Positions 39,306 to 47,876 of a stretch of 64,000 bases of DNA are shown here, in pieces. The position numbers and the translations under genes were made by a program. Source of the DNA: JAYOEY01 sp038116945. GTDB taxonomy: Bacteria; Pseudomonadota; Alphaproteobacteria; MPNO01; UBA2964. The stretch's first letter is position 1; each line of letters opens with the position of its first letter. The stretch is taken from positions 62,001-126,000 of the forward strand of contig JAYOEY010000008.1 in the NCBI GenBank assembly GCA_038116945.1. Direction: 5' to 3'. Below the pieces are notes generated by a model. The model was not told the origin of the DNA. It saw nothing but the letters and a program-made list of their open reading frames with translations, and searched no databases.

Positions 39306-42300
39306 ATGAAAGCGTCCGGTTTGTTTCCAGGGATACGGGGGCTGACGGCGAAGTTTCTTGTCGTTCTGATTCCCGTGTTCGGGGCATTCTCGCTGGCTGC
39401 CGTTTATCTCGTTTCCGCCAGCGACCGAGGCAGCCATTCAGACCAGCTCGCCTCGCGGGTCGGGGTCCAGGCCGCACGGGTCGCGGCCGCAATCGGCCGA
39501 TACGAAGGCCTCAACGACCGACGTCTTTTGGACGACCTGCTGGTTTCCCTGCATGCCGACCCTGCCGTTCTGTGCGCGGAGATCCGTCGTAGCGAAACGA
39601 ACGAGCTGTTCATCTCGAGGCCTCCCGTCGTCGGGTGCCGCGATGCCGGGCCGGGAACCGACATTAACCTGCCGGCAGGCGACAGTGGGCGTTTGTCTCT
39701 CCATCTCGTTGTAAGCGCTGCGGAGATCGTCAAGGCCGAGGAGCGGCATTCCGCGACAATACTTGCGGTGATTGCTGCGGCGCTCTCAATCGCCGTCGTT
39801 GCAGCGGTTGGCGTATTCCGCTGGATTGTCGGTAAACCGTTAAGCCGCCTGCATCAGGGAATTCGGGCAATTTCGGACTCCGGCGTGCGCGTGCCCGTGC
39901 CGGGCGCGGGCAACGATGAGCTGGGCGAGATCATCGCCGCCTTTAACCGGATGACGGAGCTGGAAGACCGGAGAGAAAGGGAAATCGCCGATCTCAACCG
40001 GTCTCTTGAGAGCAAGGTCGAAGAACGGACCGTTGAACTGACCCAGAGCGAAGGTCGTCTCCGGCATCTGATCGAACATTTCAGCTCAGGAATCTATATC
40101 CACGAGAATTTCGAGCCGCTTTACGCCAATCGCACGCTCCTCGAAATGCTGGGATATGCGGATGTCGCGGATTTCTGCGCGATAGGGACTACCGAGCTCG
40201 TCCTGGCACCGGAGGAGCGCGAGCGGATATGGGGCTACCATCAGGCGCGGCTTCGCGGCGAACCCGCTCCCGTATCGTACGACTTCTGGGCGCTCAAGAA
40301 GAACGGCGAGCGGGTGCTGGTCAATAACCGGTCCTTTGTCGTCGACTGGAATGGGCGGCGGGCGGTCTGTACGACGCTGTTCGATCTGACCGAGCAGAAG
40401 AAAACGGAACATATGCTCGCCGAGCAGGAGCATCTTCTCGCCTCGCTGCTTGCCTCCACCGACCAGGGATTCTGGTTCATTGACGTCGAAGGCGTTGCGA
40501 CCGATGTGAATCCCGCGATGTGCAAAATTCTGGGGCGCGATCGCGAAGATATCGTGGGCCGCCCGATCTTCGACTTCGTCGACGACGAAAATGCGGATAT
40601 TTTCCGGTACCAGATCAACCGCCGTAAAATCGGCGCTCGGGATGCATACGAAATCGCCCTGCAACGGCCTGACGGAGTCAACGTTCCCTGTATCAACAAT
40701 GTCTCTCCGCTCTTTAACGCAGCCGGTGACAGGTCCGGGTCCGTCGGCATCTGGACGGATATTACCGATATCAAGGAAACGCAGCGAAGTCTCGAATTGC
40801 AGACAAGAAACGCGCAGGTGGCAAGCATCGCCAAGTCGGAATTTCTGGCGGTGGCCAGCCACGAACTTCGCACGCCCATGAACGGCATTCTCGGTATGGC
40901 CGCCCTGCTGCAGAGGACGGACCTGACGGACGATCAACGACATCGTGTCGAAGTCATCGCCCAGTCCGGCGAAACGCTGCTGAGACTGCTCAATGATATC
41001 CTCGACATTTCAAAGATCGAAGCGGGACGGGTCGCGATCGAAACAACCTGCTTCGAAGTTGCCGGGCTGATGGACGGCATTCAAACCCTCTTCAGGGCGC
41101 ATATGGAGGAAAAAAGGCTCGGGTTCAGATACGAAATCGCCGATACGGTCCCCGAGACTGTGGCCGCCGACCCCAACAGGATCCGCCAGATACTGACCAA
41201 CCTCATCGGTAATGCGATCAAGTTTACCGAGGCAGGAGAAATCGCTGTGTCGGTCGCCGGCGAGCCCGCGGGAGGAGATCAGGAAGCGGGTGGAATTCTC
41301 CGGTTCGAGGTAAGCGATACAGGGATCGGCATCGAGCCGGAGAAACATGGCCTGGTCTTCGAGAAATTTACGCAGGCGGATGCTTCCACTTCCCGGAATT
41401 TCGGCGGAACCGGCCTCGGGCTCGCCATCTGCAGGGAGTTGGTAGAGATACTCGGCGGCGAGATTGGCGTCGAGAGCACGCCGGGCGAGGGGACAAAATT
41501 CTGGTTTACGGTCGCGTTCGAAAATAGCCTGGGGCACGCCGAGGCTCCGGCCCCAGCGGCCCGCGAGGCAGTCGGGGCTGACGACGACCGGGAGTTCCAT
41601 CCGCTTAGAATCCTAGTCGCCGAAGACAATCCCGTAAATCAGGAAATTCTCGTCGATTACGCTGTGGGCACCGGGCACTGCGCCGGGGTGGTTGCCAACG
41701 GGGCCGAGGCGGTCCGGGCGGTTGAGGCGGGCGGGTATGATCTCGTCCTGATGGACGTGCAAATGCCCGGCATGGACGGTCTGGAAGCGACACGGCGTAT
41801 CAGGGCTCGTGAAGAGGCCCAGGGCCTGAATCCGGTCTATATCGCAGCGGTCACGGCGAATGCTTTCGACAGCGACCGGGAGGCGTGCGAACTCGCCGGC
41901 ATGAACGATTTTCTCAGCAAACCGTTTTCCGACGACCAGTTCGACGCAATGCTGGCACGGGCGACCGCCGTCGCAGCCGGGGCCCGGGAAACAGCCGAAA
42001 CGCCGTCGTCTGCCGCCCATCCGGACAATCCGGTGTCCGGCGACAGTCCGTTGCAGGACGACATCGTCGAGCCGCTCCGGCGCAATAAGCCGGATTTGTG
42101 GAAGCGGCTTGTATCGGTATATCTTTCCAATACTCCCCAATCGATCGGGTCGATCGAACAGAGGATTCTGGATGGCGAATGTGCTGTCGTACAGTTCGCG
42201 GCACACAGCCTGAAATCGGCCAGCGCAAATATGGGGGCGTCGCGGCTGGCTGAACTATGTCGTCTGCTGGAGGGAGTCGCAGGCGAAGCAAACCTGGCTC

Positions 42301-42407
42301 CGGCTGAAAGCCTGTTGGCCGAAATAAAAACGGAATTCGGACGTGTCGAGACCTTTCTGGTCCCGGACCTGCCCGACTCCGAACAGCATGAAAGGCGACT
42401 CCGATGA
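39306..42407 (+). CDS. Hybrid sensor histidine kinase (PAS-PAS-HisKA-HATPase-REC-HPt)
   Basis: 1033 residues. Two membrane segments (about 16-36 and 149-174) enclose a periplasmic domain of roughly 110 residues with two cysteines (VLCAEIR, VGCRD); a HAMP linker (about 170-225) and coiled coil follow, then two PAS domains (about 250-370 and 380-495). The phospho-acceptor is His519 in SHELRTPMNG, with ATP-binding boxes NLIGNAIKF, DTGIGIE and GTGLGLAI. The receiver domain has Asp817 (VLMDVQMPG) and the histidine phosphotransfer domain His967 (AAHSLKSAS). It is a complete phosphorelay in one chain. Its stop overlaps the start of the next kinase gene by four bases. Confidence 0.95.
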   Translation: MKASGLFPGIRGLTAKFLVVLIPVFGAFSLAAVYLVSASDRGSHSDQLASRVGVQAARVAAAIGRYEGLNDRRLLDDLLVSLHADPAVLCAEIRRSETNELFISRPPVVGCRDAGPGTDINLPAGDSGRLSLHLVVSAAEIVKAEERHSATILAVIAAALSIAVVAAVGVFRWIVGKPLSRLHQGIRAISDSGVRVPVPGAGNDELGEIIAAFNRMTELEDRREREIADLNRSLESKVEERTVELTQSEGRLRHLIEHFSSGIYIHENFEPLYANRTLLEMLGYADVADFCAIGTTELVLAPEERERIWGYHQARLRGEPAPVSYDFWALKKNGERVLVNNRSFVVDWNGRRAVCTTLFDLTEQKKTEHMLAEQEHLLASLLASTDQGFWFIDVEGVATDVNPAMCKILGRDREDIVGRPIFDFVDDENADIFRYQINRRKIGARDAYEIALQRPDGVNVPCINNVSPLFNAAGDRSGSVGIWTDITDIKETQRSLELQTRNAQVASIAKSEFLAVASHELRTPMNGILGMAALLQRTDLTDDQRHRVEVIAQSGETLLRLLNDILDISKIEAGRVAIETTCFEVAGLMDGIQTLFRAHMEEKRLGFRYEIADTVPETVAADPNRIRQILTNLIGNAIKFTEAGEIAVSVAGEPAGGDQEAGGILRFEVSDTGIGIEPEKHGLVFEKFTQADASTSRNFGGTGLGLAICRELVEILGGEIGVESTPGEGTKFWFTVAFENSLGHAEAPAPAAREAVGADDDREFHPLRILVAEDNPVNQEILVDYAVGTGHCAGVVANGAEAVRAVEAGGYDLVLMDVQMPGMDGLEATRRIRAREEAQGLNPVYIAAVTANAFDSDREACELAGMNDFLSKPFSDDQFDAMLARATAVAAGARETAETPSSAAHPDNPVSGDSPLQDDIVEPLRRNKPDLWKRLVSVYLSNTPQSIGSIEQRILDGECAVVQFAAHSLKSASANMGASRLAELCRLLEGVAGEANLAPAESLLAEIKTEFGRVETFLVPDLPDSEQHERRLR

Positions 42408-43582
42408 CCGAATCCGGCAACCCCTTCACAGGCGCGCATGTACTCGTGGTCGATGACGACGCGACGCAGCGACTGTTCACCCGCGACTGTCTGGAGACAG
42501 ACGGATATGTCGTCCACGAGGCCGTAAACGGTCCGGACGGTCTTGAACAGATCAGGTCGGAACGGCCCGATATCGTGCTGCTCGACGTATCGATGCCGGG
42601 GATGGACGGATTCGAAGTGTGCAGACTGGTTCGAGGAGACCCGGCCCTGGCGTCGCTGCCCATTGTCATTGTGACGGGCAGCGAGGATGCGAAGGACATC
42701 CAGGAGGGGTTTTCCGCCGGCGCGACGGACTTTCTGACCAAACCGGTAGACTGGAACCTGCTGCCGTACAGGGTCAGGTACGTCCTGGCAACCTCGAAAC
42801 TCGAGAGAGAACTGCGCGAGGCCAAAACCGAAGCGGAACGCGCCGCCGCCGCGAAATCCAAGCTGCTTGCGACGATGGGGCACGAACTGCGGACGCCGCT
42901 CAACGCCATTATCGGCTTCTCCGACCTGATCAGGCAGCAGGCGTTCGGCCCCATCGGTTCTCCGCAATACAAGGAGTACGTTTCCGACATCAACGTTTCG
43001 GGCAACAGGCTTCTTAGGGGCATCAACGATATCCTCGATATCGTCCAGAGCGAGTCGGAAAGCCTCAAGGGTCTCGACTCCGACGCAAACCTGGCGGCGA
43101 TCGCATCGGCAGTCTACGAAACGTTCCAGCCGGAGGCGGAGGCTGCCGCGGTTGGCCTCCGGAACGACGTGCCGTCCGAACCGGTGCTGGTGAAAGGCGA
43201 TGTTTCCCGTCTCAGTCAGGCGTATGCCAAGCTGGTTTCAAATGCGATCAAGTTTACCCCCGCAGGGGGAGATGTCCGTTTGCATCTGGACGACGCCGGG
43301 ACGGGCGCGGCGGTGCTTGCGGTAACGGATTCCGGAATCGGCATGTCATCCGAAGAAATGCCGCGTCTGCTGGAGCCTTTCGAGCAGGCCGACGACGGGC
43401 TGGCGCGGGCCTATGAAGGGATGGGGCTGGGACTTTCCGTTGCCCGGGCGTTTGCGCGCCTGTATGGCGGCGACATTGTCCTCCGCAGCCAACCCGGACG
43501 GGGCACCACGGCGGGAATCGCGCTTCCGGCAAGCAATTCGGTGTCCCGGCCGCGGGTCGATCGACTGAAACACGCCTGCTGA
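42404..43582 (+). CDS. Receiver domain-histidine kinase (REC-HisKA-HATPase), cytoplasmic
   Basis: 392 residues without membrane segments. An N-terminal receiver domain has the acidic pocket VVDDDA, phospho-acceptor Asp61 (LLDVSMPG) and conserved Lys in FLTKPVD. A kinase core follows: His160 in GHELRTPLNA, LVSNAIKFT, DSGIGMS and GMGLGLSVARAF. The order receiver-then-kinase means its activity can be set by phosphate received from the preceding hybrid kinase's HPt. Translational coupling through ATGA supports a working pair. No DNA-binding response regulator is in the window, so the output target is unknown. Confidence 0.94.
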   Translation: MTESGNPFTGAHVLVVDDDATQRLFTRDCLETDGYVVHEAVNGPDGLEQIRSERPDIVLLDVSMPGMDGFEVCRLVRGDPALASLPIVIVTGSEDAKDIQEGFSAGATDFLTKPVDWNLLPYRVRYVLATSKLERELREAKTEAERAAAAKSKLLATMGHELRTPLNAIIGFSDLIRQQAFGPIGSPQYKEYVSDINVSGNRLLRGINDILDIVQSESESLKGLDSDANLAAIASAVYETFQPEAEAAAVGLRNDVPSEPVLVKGDVSRLSQAYAKLVSNAIKFTPAGGDVRLHLDDAGTGAAVLAVTDSGIGMSSEEMPRLLEPFEQADDGLARAYEGMGLGLSVARAFARLYGGDIVLRSQPGRGTTAGIALPASNSVSRPRVDRLKHAC

Positions 43583-43695
43583 CGGTGAAGTATTTGGGAC
43601 AGGCGATCCAAACAGTGTCGGTGAAATTTACGGTTTTCCGGACGATTCCGGCGGACCCCTGTCTAAACCATTGAAATTACTGTATTTAAGGAAAG

Positions 43696-43711
43696 TGGCA
43701 CGAATTTTGCT
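43696..43711 (+). promoter_or_regulatory. Sigma-54 (RpoN) promoter of the PEP-CTERM gene
   Basis: TGGCACG (43696-43702), four spacer bases, then TTGCT (43707-43711): an exact match to the consensus TGGCACG-N4-TTGCW, 55 bases before the ATG at 43766. Sigma-54 control of PEP-CTERM genes through the PrsK/PrsR system is known from other proteobacteria, so the site fits its gene. Confidence 0.85.
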
Positions 43712-43765
43712 TGATTATATGGTTAACACTGGGGCGTAGGTGTTTAAAGGCGTTTGGCCATAAAA

Positions 43766-44593
43766 ATGAAACTGGTGGCGGCAGCACTCCTTGCGACGAT
43801 TTTGTCTACGGGTGCCATGGCCGTGCCTTTCGACTTCATCCGAATCGGCGATCAGGACGGTTTCGGCTTCACGCCGGGGACGCTGCCGGCGGCGGGCCCA
43901 GGGCTTGCCGACGTCAACCAGAACGGCCTTCTTCAGCAGACCGAGTTTCTTCCCGATCTGAACAATGACGGGGCCAGCAACACGCTGGACAATTTCGACA
44001 ACCGGTCCGCGGCTGAGACTGCGGACACGGGAAATCTTCAGGGGTCGGGCTTCACCGACACCGGCAGTAACGGTTTCAAATGGACCGATATCGGTCTGTC
44101 GACCGCCTATCCGACGGGTTCCCCGGGGTTTGGGCCGTTTCCCGATCCGTCCGGTCCGGCGAACCCGAATAACGCCCACTTCGAGTTTCGTTTCCACGTC
44201 GATGGCGGCGATATCGTCGAAGGCTCGACGATCTTCTTCAACATGATTTTCGGCGATTACGACGTTGCTGGATCCGGCGTATCCCTCCAATACGCCTCGG
44301 CGCCGTCGGAGACCGTTGCGATCACTACGCAGGGCGCGGGTCAGGACGGGCTGATCCAGGCCGCTTTCACGGTGATCGACTTCAACAAGGTCTTCACCAG
44401 CGATGGCGTCGGCGGCTGGAACGGGCTGGTCATAGCGGATTTCAACGCGTCGACCGATCCCTACACGGCGTTCGATTTCGTGGAACTCGGTCTCGATCAG
44501 ATCCCGGCGACGGCCGTTTCCGCACCCGGAAGCCTTGCCCTCATGGGAATCGGTCTTGTCGCCGTTGCCATGCGCCGCCGCAGGGCTGCGTAA
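43766..44593 (+). CDS. PEP-CTERM-like surface protein (APGS variant)
   Basis: 275 residues from ATG 43766 with the signal peptide MKLVAAALLATILSTGAMA. The C-terminus has the three-part exosortase sorting signal in variant form: SAPGSLALMGIG, hydrophobic LVAVAM and basic RRRRAA. The long middle is rich in Asp, Gly and Asn with no Cys (NGLLQQTEFLPDLNNDGAS resembles a calcium-binding loop). A TTG at 43754 is in frame but would place the signal peptide off its usual start. The gene is monocistronic behind a sigma-54 promoter, right after the two kinase genes. Probable extracellular matrix or surface protein. Confidence 0.8.
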   Translation: MKLVAAALLATILSTGAMAVPFDFIRIGDQDGFGFTPGTLPAAGPGLADVNQNGLLQQTEFLPDLNNDGASNTLDNFDNRSAAETADTGNLQGSGFTDTGSNGFKWTDIGLSTAYPTGSPGFGPFPDPSGPANPNNAHFEFRFHVDGGDIVEGSTIFFNMIFGDYDVAGSGVSLQYASAPSETVAITTQGAGQDGLIQAAFTVIDFNKVFTSDGVGGWNGLVIADFNASTDPYTAFDFVELGLDQIPATAVSAPGSLALMGIGLVAVAMRRRRAA

Positions 44594-44659
44594 CACTGCA
44601 CTTTTCCATTCAGGCTTCTCGCGCGAAGATGCGTCCCTGAACGCATTTGGGAGGCAACG

Positions 44660-45679
44660 ATGGCAGACGCGCGGTCGCTCGGCATTTTCGAGCGGATGAT
44701 CCTGATCCGCCGTTTCGAAGAAGCGGTATACGATTTCCATCAGCAGAAGCTTTTTAGCGGTCATTACCATCTCTATATCGGGCAGGAAGCGACCGGCGCG
44801 GCGGTGATGGCATCGCTGGGGACCGAGGACCGGATTTTTTCCACCCATCGCAATCATGGCCACCTGATCGCGCGCGGCGCGGATCCGAAGGCGGCGCTGG
44901 CCGAAATCCTGAGCCGGGCGGACGGTACCAATGGCGGGCGGGGCGGCACCTTTCATCTGTCCGCGCCCGATCTCGGGATGCCGCATACGTCGGCCCTGGT
45001 CGGCGGCGCGGTGCCGCTTGCGGCGGGGGCAGGGTTTGCCGCGAAAATCGCTAAGTCCGGCGGTATCGGCGTGTCAATGTTCGGCGATGGCTGTTTCGAG
45101 GAAGGCGTCGTCTACGAGACGCTGAATCTTTCCCGGCTCTGGAAGCTGCCCGTCATTTTCGTCTGCGAAAACAACACGCCCGGTGCGGTCCTCAAATCGG
45201 CTGGCGGTAACAACACGTCCAACCTGCCGGAGGGACGCGTCATCGCCACGCCGCGCGCGCTGGGCATCGAAAGCCATGAGGTGGACGGAGGTGATGTGGA
45301 GGCGGTGGACGCTCTGTTCACGGACTGTGCCGAGCGCTGCCGCAGGACCGGAGAACCGATCTTTATCGAGGCGCTGAGCGAACGCTGGCCCGGCAATTTC
45401 TATTCCTATCCCGACATGGTGACGGGGACGACCGACATGTCGATGGCGTGGAATGACGCCGGCATCGGCGGCGAACACGAGGCCTGGTATCGCGAACAGG
45501 ACCCTGTGCTGCGGTTCGCGCGGACATTGATCGCCGGCGGCCATGCGACGGCTGACGATATCGCAGCGATCGATGCGAAGGCGACCCGCGTCATCGCGGA
45601 GGCGCGCGACTTCGCCCTGAAATCCCCGACGCCAGGCACCCAGACGGTGCAGGCGCATGTCCTGGCAGGGAGGGTTTGA
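44660..45679 (+). CDS. TPP-dependent dehydrogenase E1 component, alpha subunit
   Basis: 339 residues of the pyruvate/acetoin dehydrogenase E1 alpha family. The thiamine-diphosphate motif starts at GDG (142-144, FGDGCFEEG) and ends at NN (171-172, CENNTPG). Other landmarks: YHLYIGQEA, THRNHGHLIARG and the GGRGGTFHL active-site loop. With the beta subunit two bases downstream it makes a 2-oxoacid or acetoin-cleaving E1. Neither an E2 acyltransferase nor an E3 gene follows, unlike in the usual pdh/aco clusters. Confidence 0.93.
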   Translation: MADARSLGIFERMILIRRFEEAVYDFHQQKLFSGHYHLYIGQEATGAAVMASLGTEDRIFSTHRNHGHLIARGADPKAALAEILSRADGTNGGRGGTFHLSAPDLGMPHTSALVGGAVPLAAGAGFAAKIAKSGGIGVSMFGDGCFEEGVVYETLNLSRLWKLPVIFVCENNTPGAVLKSAGGNNTSNLPEGRVIATPRALGIESHEVDGGDVEAVDALFTDCAERCRRTGEPIFIEALSERWPGNFYSYPDMVTGTTDMSMAWNDAGIGGEHEAWYREQDPVLRFARTLIAGGHATADDIAAIDAKATRVIAEARDFALKSPTPGTQTVQAHVLAGRV

Positions 45680-45681
45680 CC

Positions 45682-46653
45682 ATGCGCACGATCAGTCACG
45701 CCGAAGCGCTGGCCGAAGCCGTCTGCGAATGCATGGCGGAGGATCCGAAAGTCACCCTCGTCTGGGGCTCCCTGATGGGGGTCGGCGGCGGCAACGAACA
45801 CGTCAACCGGATCAAATCCGAATTCGCCGACCGCATCTTCCACCCGCCGATTTCCGAAGCCGCGATCTGTGCGATCGCTACGGGCGCGGCGATGGACGGC
45901 GTGCGTACCGTCTTTCCCATCGGGACGGCGAGCTTCATGTTCCGCGCCTGGGACCAGATCGTGCATGAGGCCGGCGCGGCGCACTACATGTCGAACGGAC
46001 GCGTTACCGCGCCGGTGGTGTTCCATGTCGTGCACGGGCTGCGCGGCGGCGGATCGGTGCAGCACAGCCAGAGCCCGCAATCCATGCTGTGGAACGCGCC
46101 CGGAATCGAGATCGCCATACCGTCGTGTCCGGCGGATGCCAAGGGGCTGATGCGCACCGCGATCAAGAGCGACAACCCCACGGTTTTCATCGATCACCAG
46201 AAGCTCAACCGGCGCACCGGCGAGGTACCGGAAGGTCCCTACGACATCCCGTTCGGCGTCGCCGACATCAAGCGCGAGGGCCGCGACGTGACCATCGTCG
46301 CCGCATCGCTCCAGGTGGTACAGGCGCTTGAGGCAGCCGAGGCGCTTGCCGCCGACGGGATCGAGGCGGAAATCGTCGATCTGCGTTCGCTGGTGCCGCT
46401 CGACGAGGAGGCGATCCTGAAATCGGTCGAAAAGACCGGCCGACTGGTCGTCGCCGACGAATGCCCGCCGCGCTGTTCGGTCGCATCCGAAGTGATCTCG
46501 GTCGTGGCGGAGAAGGGTATGGACCTGCTCAAGGCGCCGCCGAAGCGGGTGAACCGCATGCCGGTTCACGTGCCGTCGAATACCGATCTGGAAGACTTCG
46601 TAGGACCCGGTCCGGCCCGCATCGAGGCGGCGGCGAGGGCGGTTTGCGGCTGA
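45682..46653 (+). CDS. TPP-dependent dehydrogenase E1 component, beta subunit
   Basis: 323 residues. ATG 45682 is favoured over TTG 45676 because GGAGG ends 8 bases before it. Typical beta-subunit blocks: SHAEALAEAVCECMAEDP at the front, PPISEAAICAIATGAAMDG, the glycine-rich HGLRGGGSVQHSQS and the C-terminal transketolase domain (VDLRSLVPLDEEAI). It pairs with the alpha subunit to form the heterotetrameric E1 active site. The operon appears to end here, and the gene for an orphan periplasmic binding protein follows after 121 bases. Confidence 0.93.
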   Translation: MRTISHAEALAEAVCECMAEDPKVTLVWGSLMGVGGGNEHVNRIKSEFADRIFHPPISEAAICAIATGAAMDGVRTVFPIGTASFMFRAWDQIVHEAGAAHYMSNGRVTAPVVFHVVHGLRGGGSVQHSQSPQSMLWNAPGIEIAIPSCPADAKGLMRTAIKSDNPTVFIDHQKLNRRTGEVPEGPYDIPFGVADIKREGRDVTIVAASLQVVQALEAAEALAADGIEAEIVDLRSLVPLDEEAILKSVEKTGRLVVADECPPRCSVASEVISVVAEKGMDLLKAPPKRVNRMPVHVPSNTDLEDFVGPGPARIEAAARAVCG

Positions 46654-46774
46654 CTCCAGCCGCCGGATTTTTCGCTTTTCCAGCGTCGGATTCGGGCGCA
46701 TAAGACAATCGCTTCCTCGCTGGCGAAGGCCCCCCTTCCAGCGGGGAGCTTTCTATATTCAGGAGGTTAGACAG

Positions 46775-47818
46775 ATGTCTTTCACACGTTCGCTCGCTCT
46801 TGCGGGTGCGGCTGCACTCGCCTGCGTGTTTTCCGCCGGGGCGCCTGTATCGGCGGATCCGGTCGCGGATTTCTATTCCAAGAAACGGGTCACCTTGCTT
46901 GTCGGATTCGGCGTCGGCGGCGGGGTCGATACATTCGCCCGGCTGCTGTCGCGGCATTTCGGCGATGCGTTGCCCGGCAAACCCAATGTCGTCGTGCAGA
47001 ACATGCCAGGTGGCGGCGGATTCAAATCGACCAACTACCTCTACAACGCCGCGCCGCAGGACGGGAGCTATATCACGCTGATGCTGCCAAGCAACGCGGT
47101 TGAACCGCTGATGGGGAATCCCGGCGCCAAATGGGACACGTTCAAACTGCACTGGCTGGGCAATATGACGCAGGATTTCGTGAGCTGCATTGCGTCTGGC
47201 AAGTCGGGCGTCAAATCGATCGCCGAGGCCTCAAAGCGCGAAATCGTTTTCGGCGCCACCGGTCCCAGCGCCCTCACCGCCCAGCAGCCCTACGTATTCC
47301 GCAACCTGCTGGGCTACAAGGCGAAAGTGATCACCGGATACAAGGGTACCAAGGCGATCTGGCTGGCGATGGAGAAGGGCGAGGTTGACGGCGTCTGCGC
47401 GTTCTGGGCGTCTCTTGCCATGGGGCCGCAGAAGCAGAATATCGAGTCCGGCAAGTTCGTTCCCATCGTTCAGATGGGAAACACAAAACATCCGGTCTAT
47501 GGAAACGCCCCCAGCATCTATGATTTCGCGAAGAACGATGCGGACAGGAATGTCATGCGGTTCATCTTCGGGCTGACGCAGATTACCCGTCCGGTTGCGG
47601 CTCCGCCGGGCGTGCCGCAGGCCCGTATCGCGGCCCTGCGCAAGGCATTCATGGATGCGATGAATTCCGCGGGTCTCAAGAAAGATGCGGACAAGCTCAA
47701 GCTGATTGTCGATCCGATGGACGCGGCGGCGACCGAAAAGGCGTTTCGCGACGTGCTTTCGATGCCGAAGGACGTTATCGACCGCGCCAAGGTCCTGATC
47801 CGTCGGCCCAAGGCCTGA
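46775..47818 (+). CDS. Tripartite tricarboxylate transporter (Bug-type) substrate-binding protein
   Basis: 347 residues with a signal peptide (MSFTRSLALAGAAALACVFS, cleavage near VSA-DPV). The Bug-family features are GFGVGGGVDTFARLLSRH near residue 42, the PNVVVQNMPGGGG loop and the second-lobe segment EIVFGATGPSALTAQQP. Bug proteins bind carboxylates or aromatic acids in the periplasm for the TctAB permease, but no tctA or tctB gene is adjacent. It lies downstream of the E1 pair and ends at a strong terminator. Being an orphan, it may serve a permease elsewhere or act as a sensor. Confidence 0.9.
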   Translation: MSFTRSLALAGAAALACVFSAGAPVSADPVADFYSKKRVTLLVGFGVGGGVDTFARLLSRHFGDALPGKPNVVVQNMPGGGGFKSTNYLYNAAPQDGSYITLMLPSNAVEPLMGNPGAKWDTFKLHWLGNMTQDFVSCIASGKSGVKSIAEASKREIVFGATGPSALTAQQPYVFRNLLGYKAKVITGYKGTKAIWLAMEKGEVDGVCAFWASLAMGPQKQNIESGKFVPIVQMGNTKHPVYGNAPSIYDFAKNDADRNVMRFIFGLTQITRPVAAPPGVPQARIAALRKAFMDAMNSAGLKKDADKLKLIVDPMDAAATEKAFRDVLSMPKDVIDRAKVLIRRPKA

Positions 47819-47841
47819 TTCGTTTGGTTCGCGTTGTTCAG

Positions 47842-47876
47842 CGGCGGCGCCCGGTCAGGGCGCCGCCGTTTTTTTT
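47842..47876 (+). terminator. Strong intrinsic terminator
   Basis: Perfect 11-base-pair GC stem CGGCGGCGCCC (47842-47852) / GGGCGCCGCCG (47858-47868), loop GGTCA, then eight T (47869-47876). It ends the transcript of the binding-protein gene and slightly overlaps the stop codon of the convergent GST gene. Confidence 0.92.
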
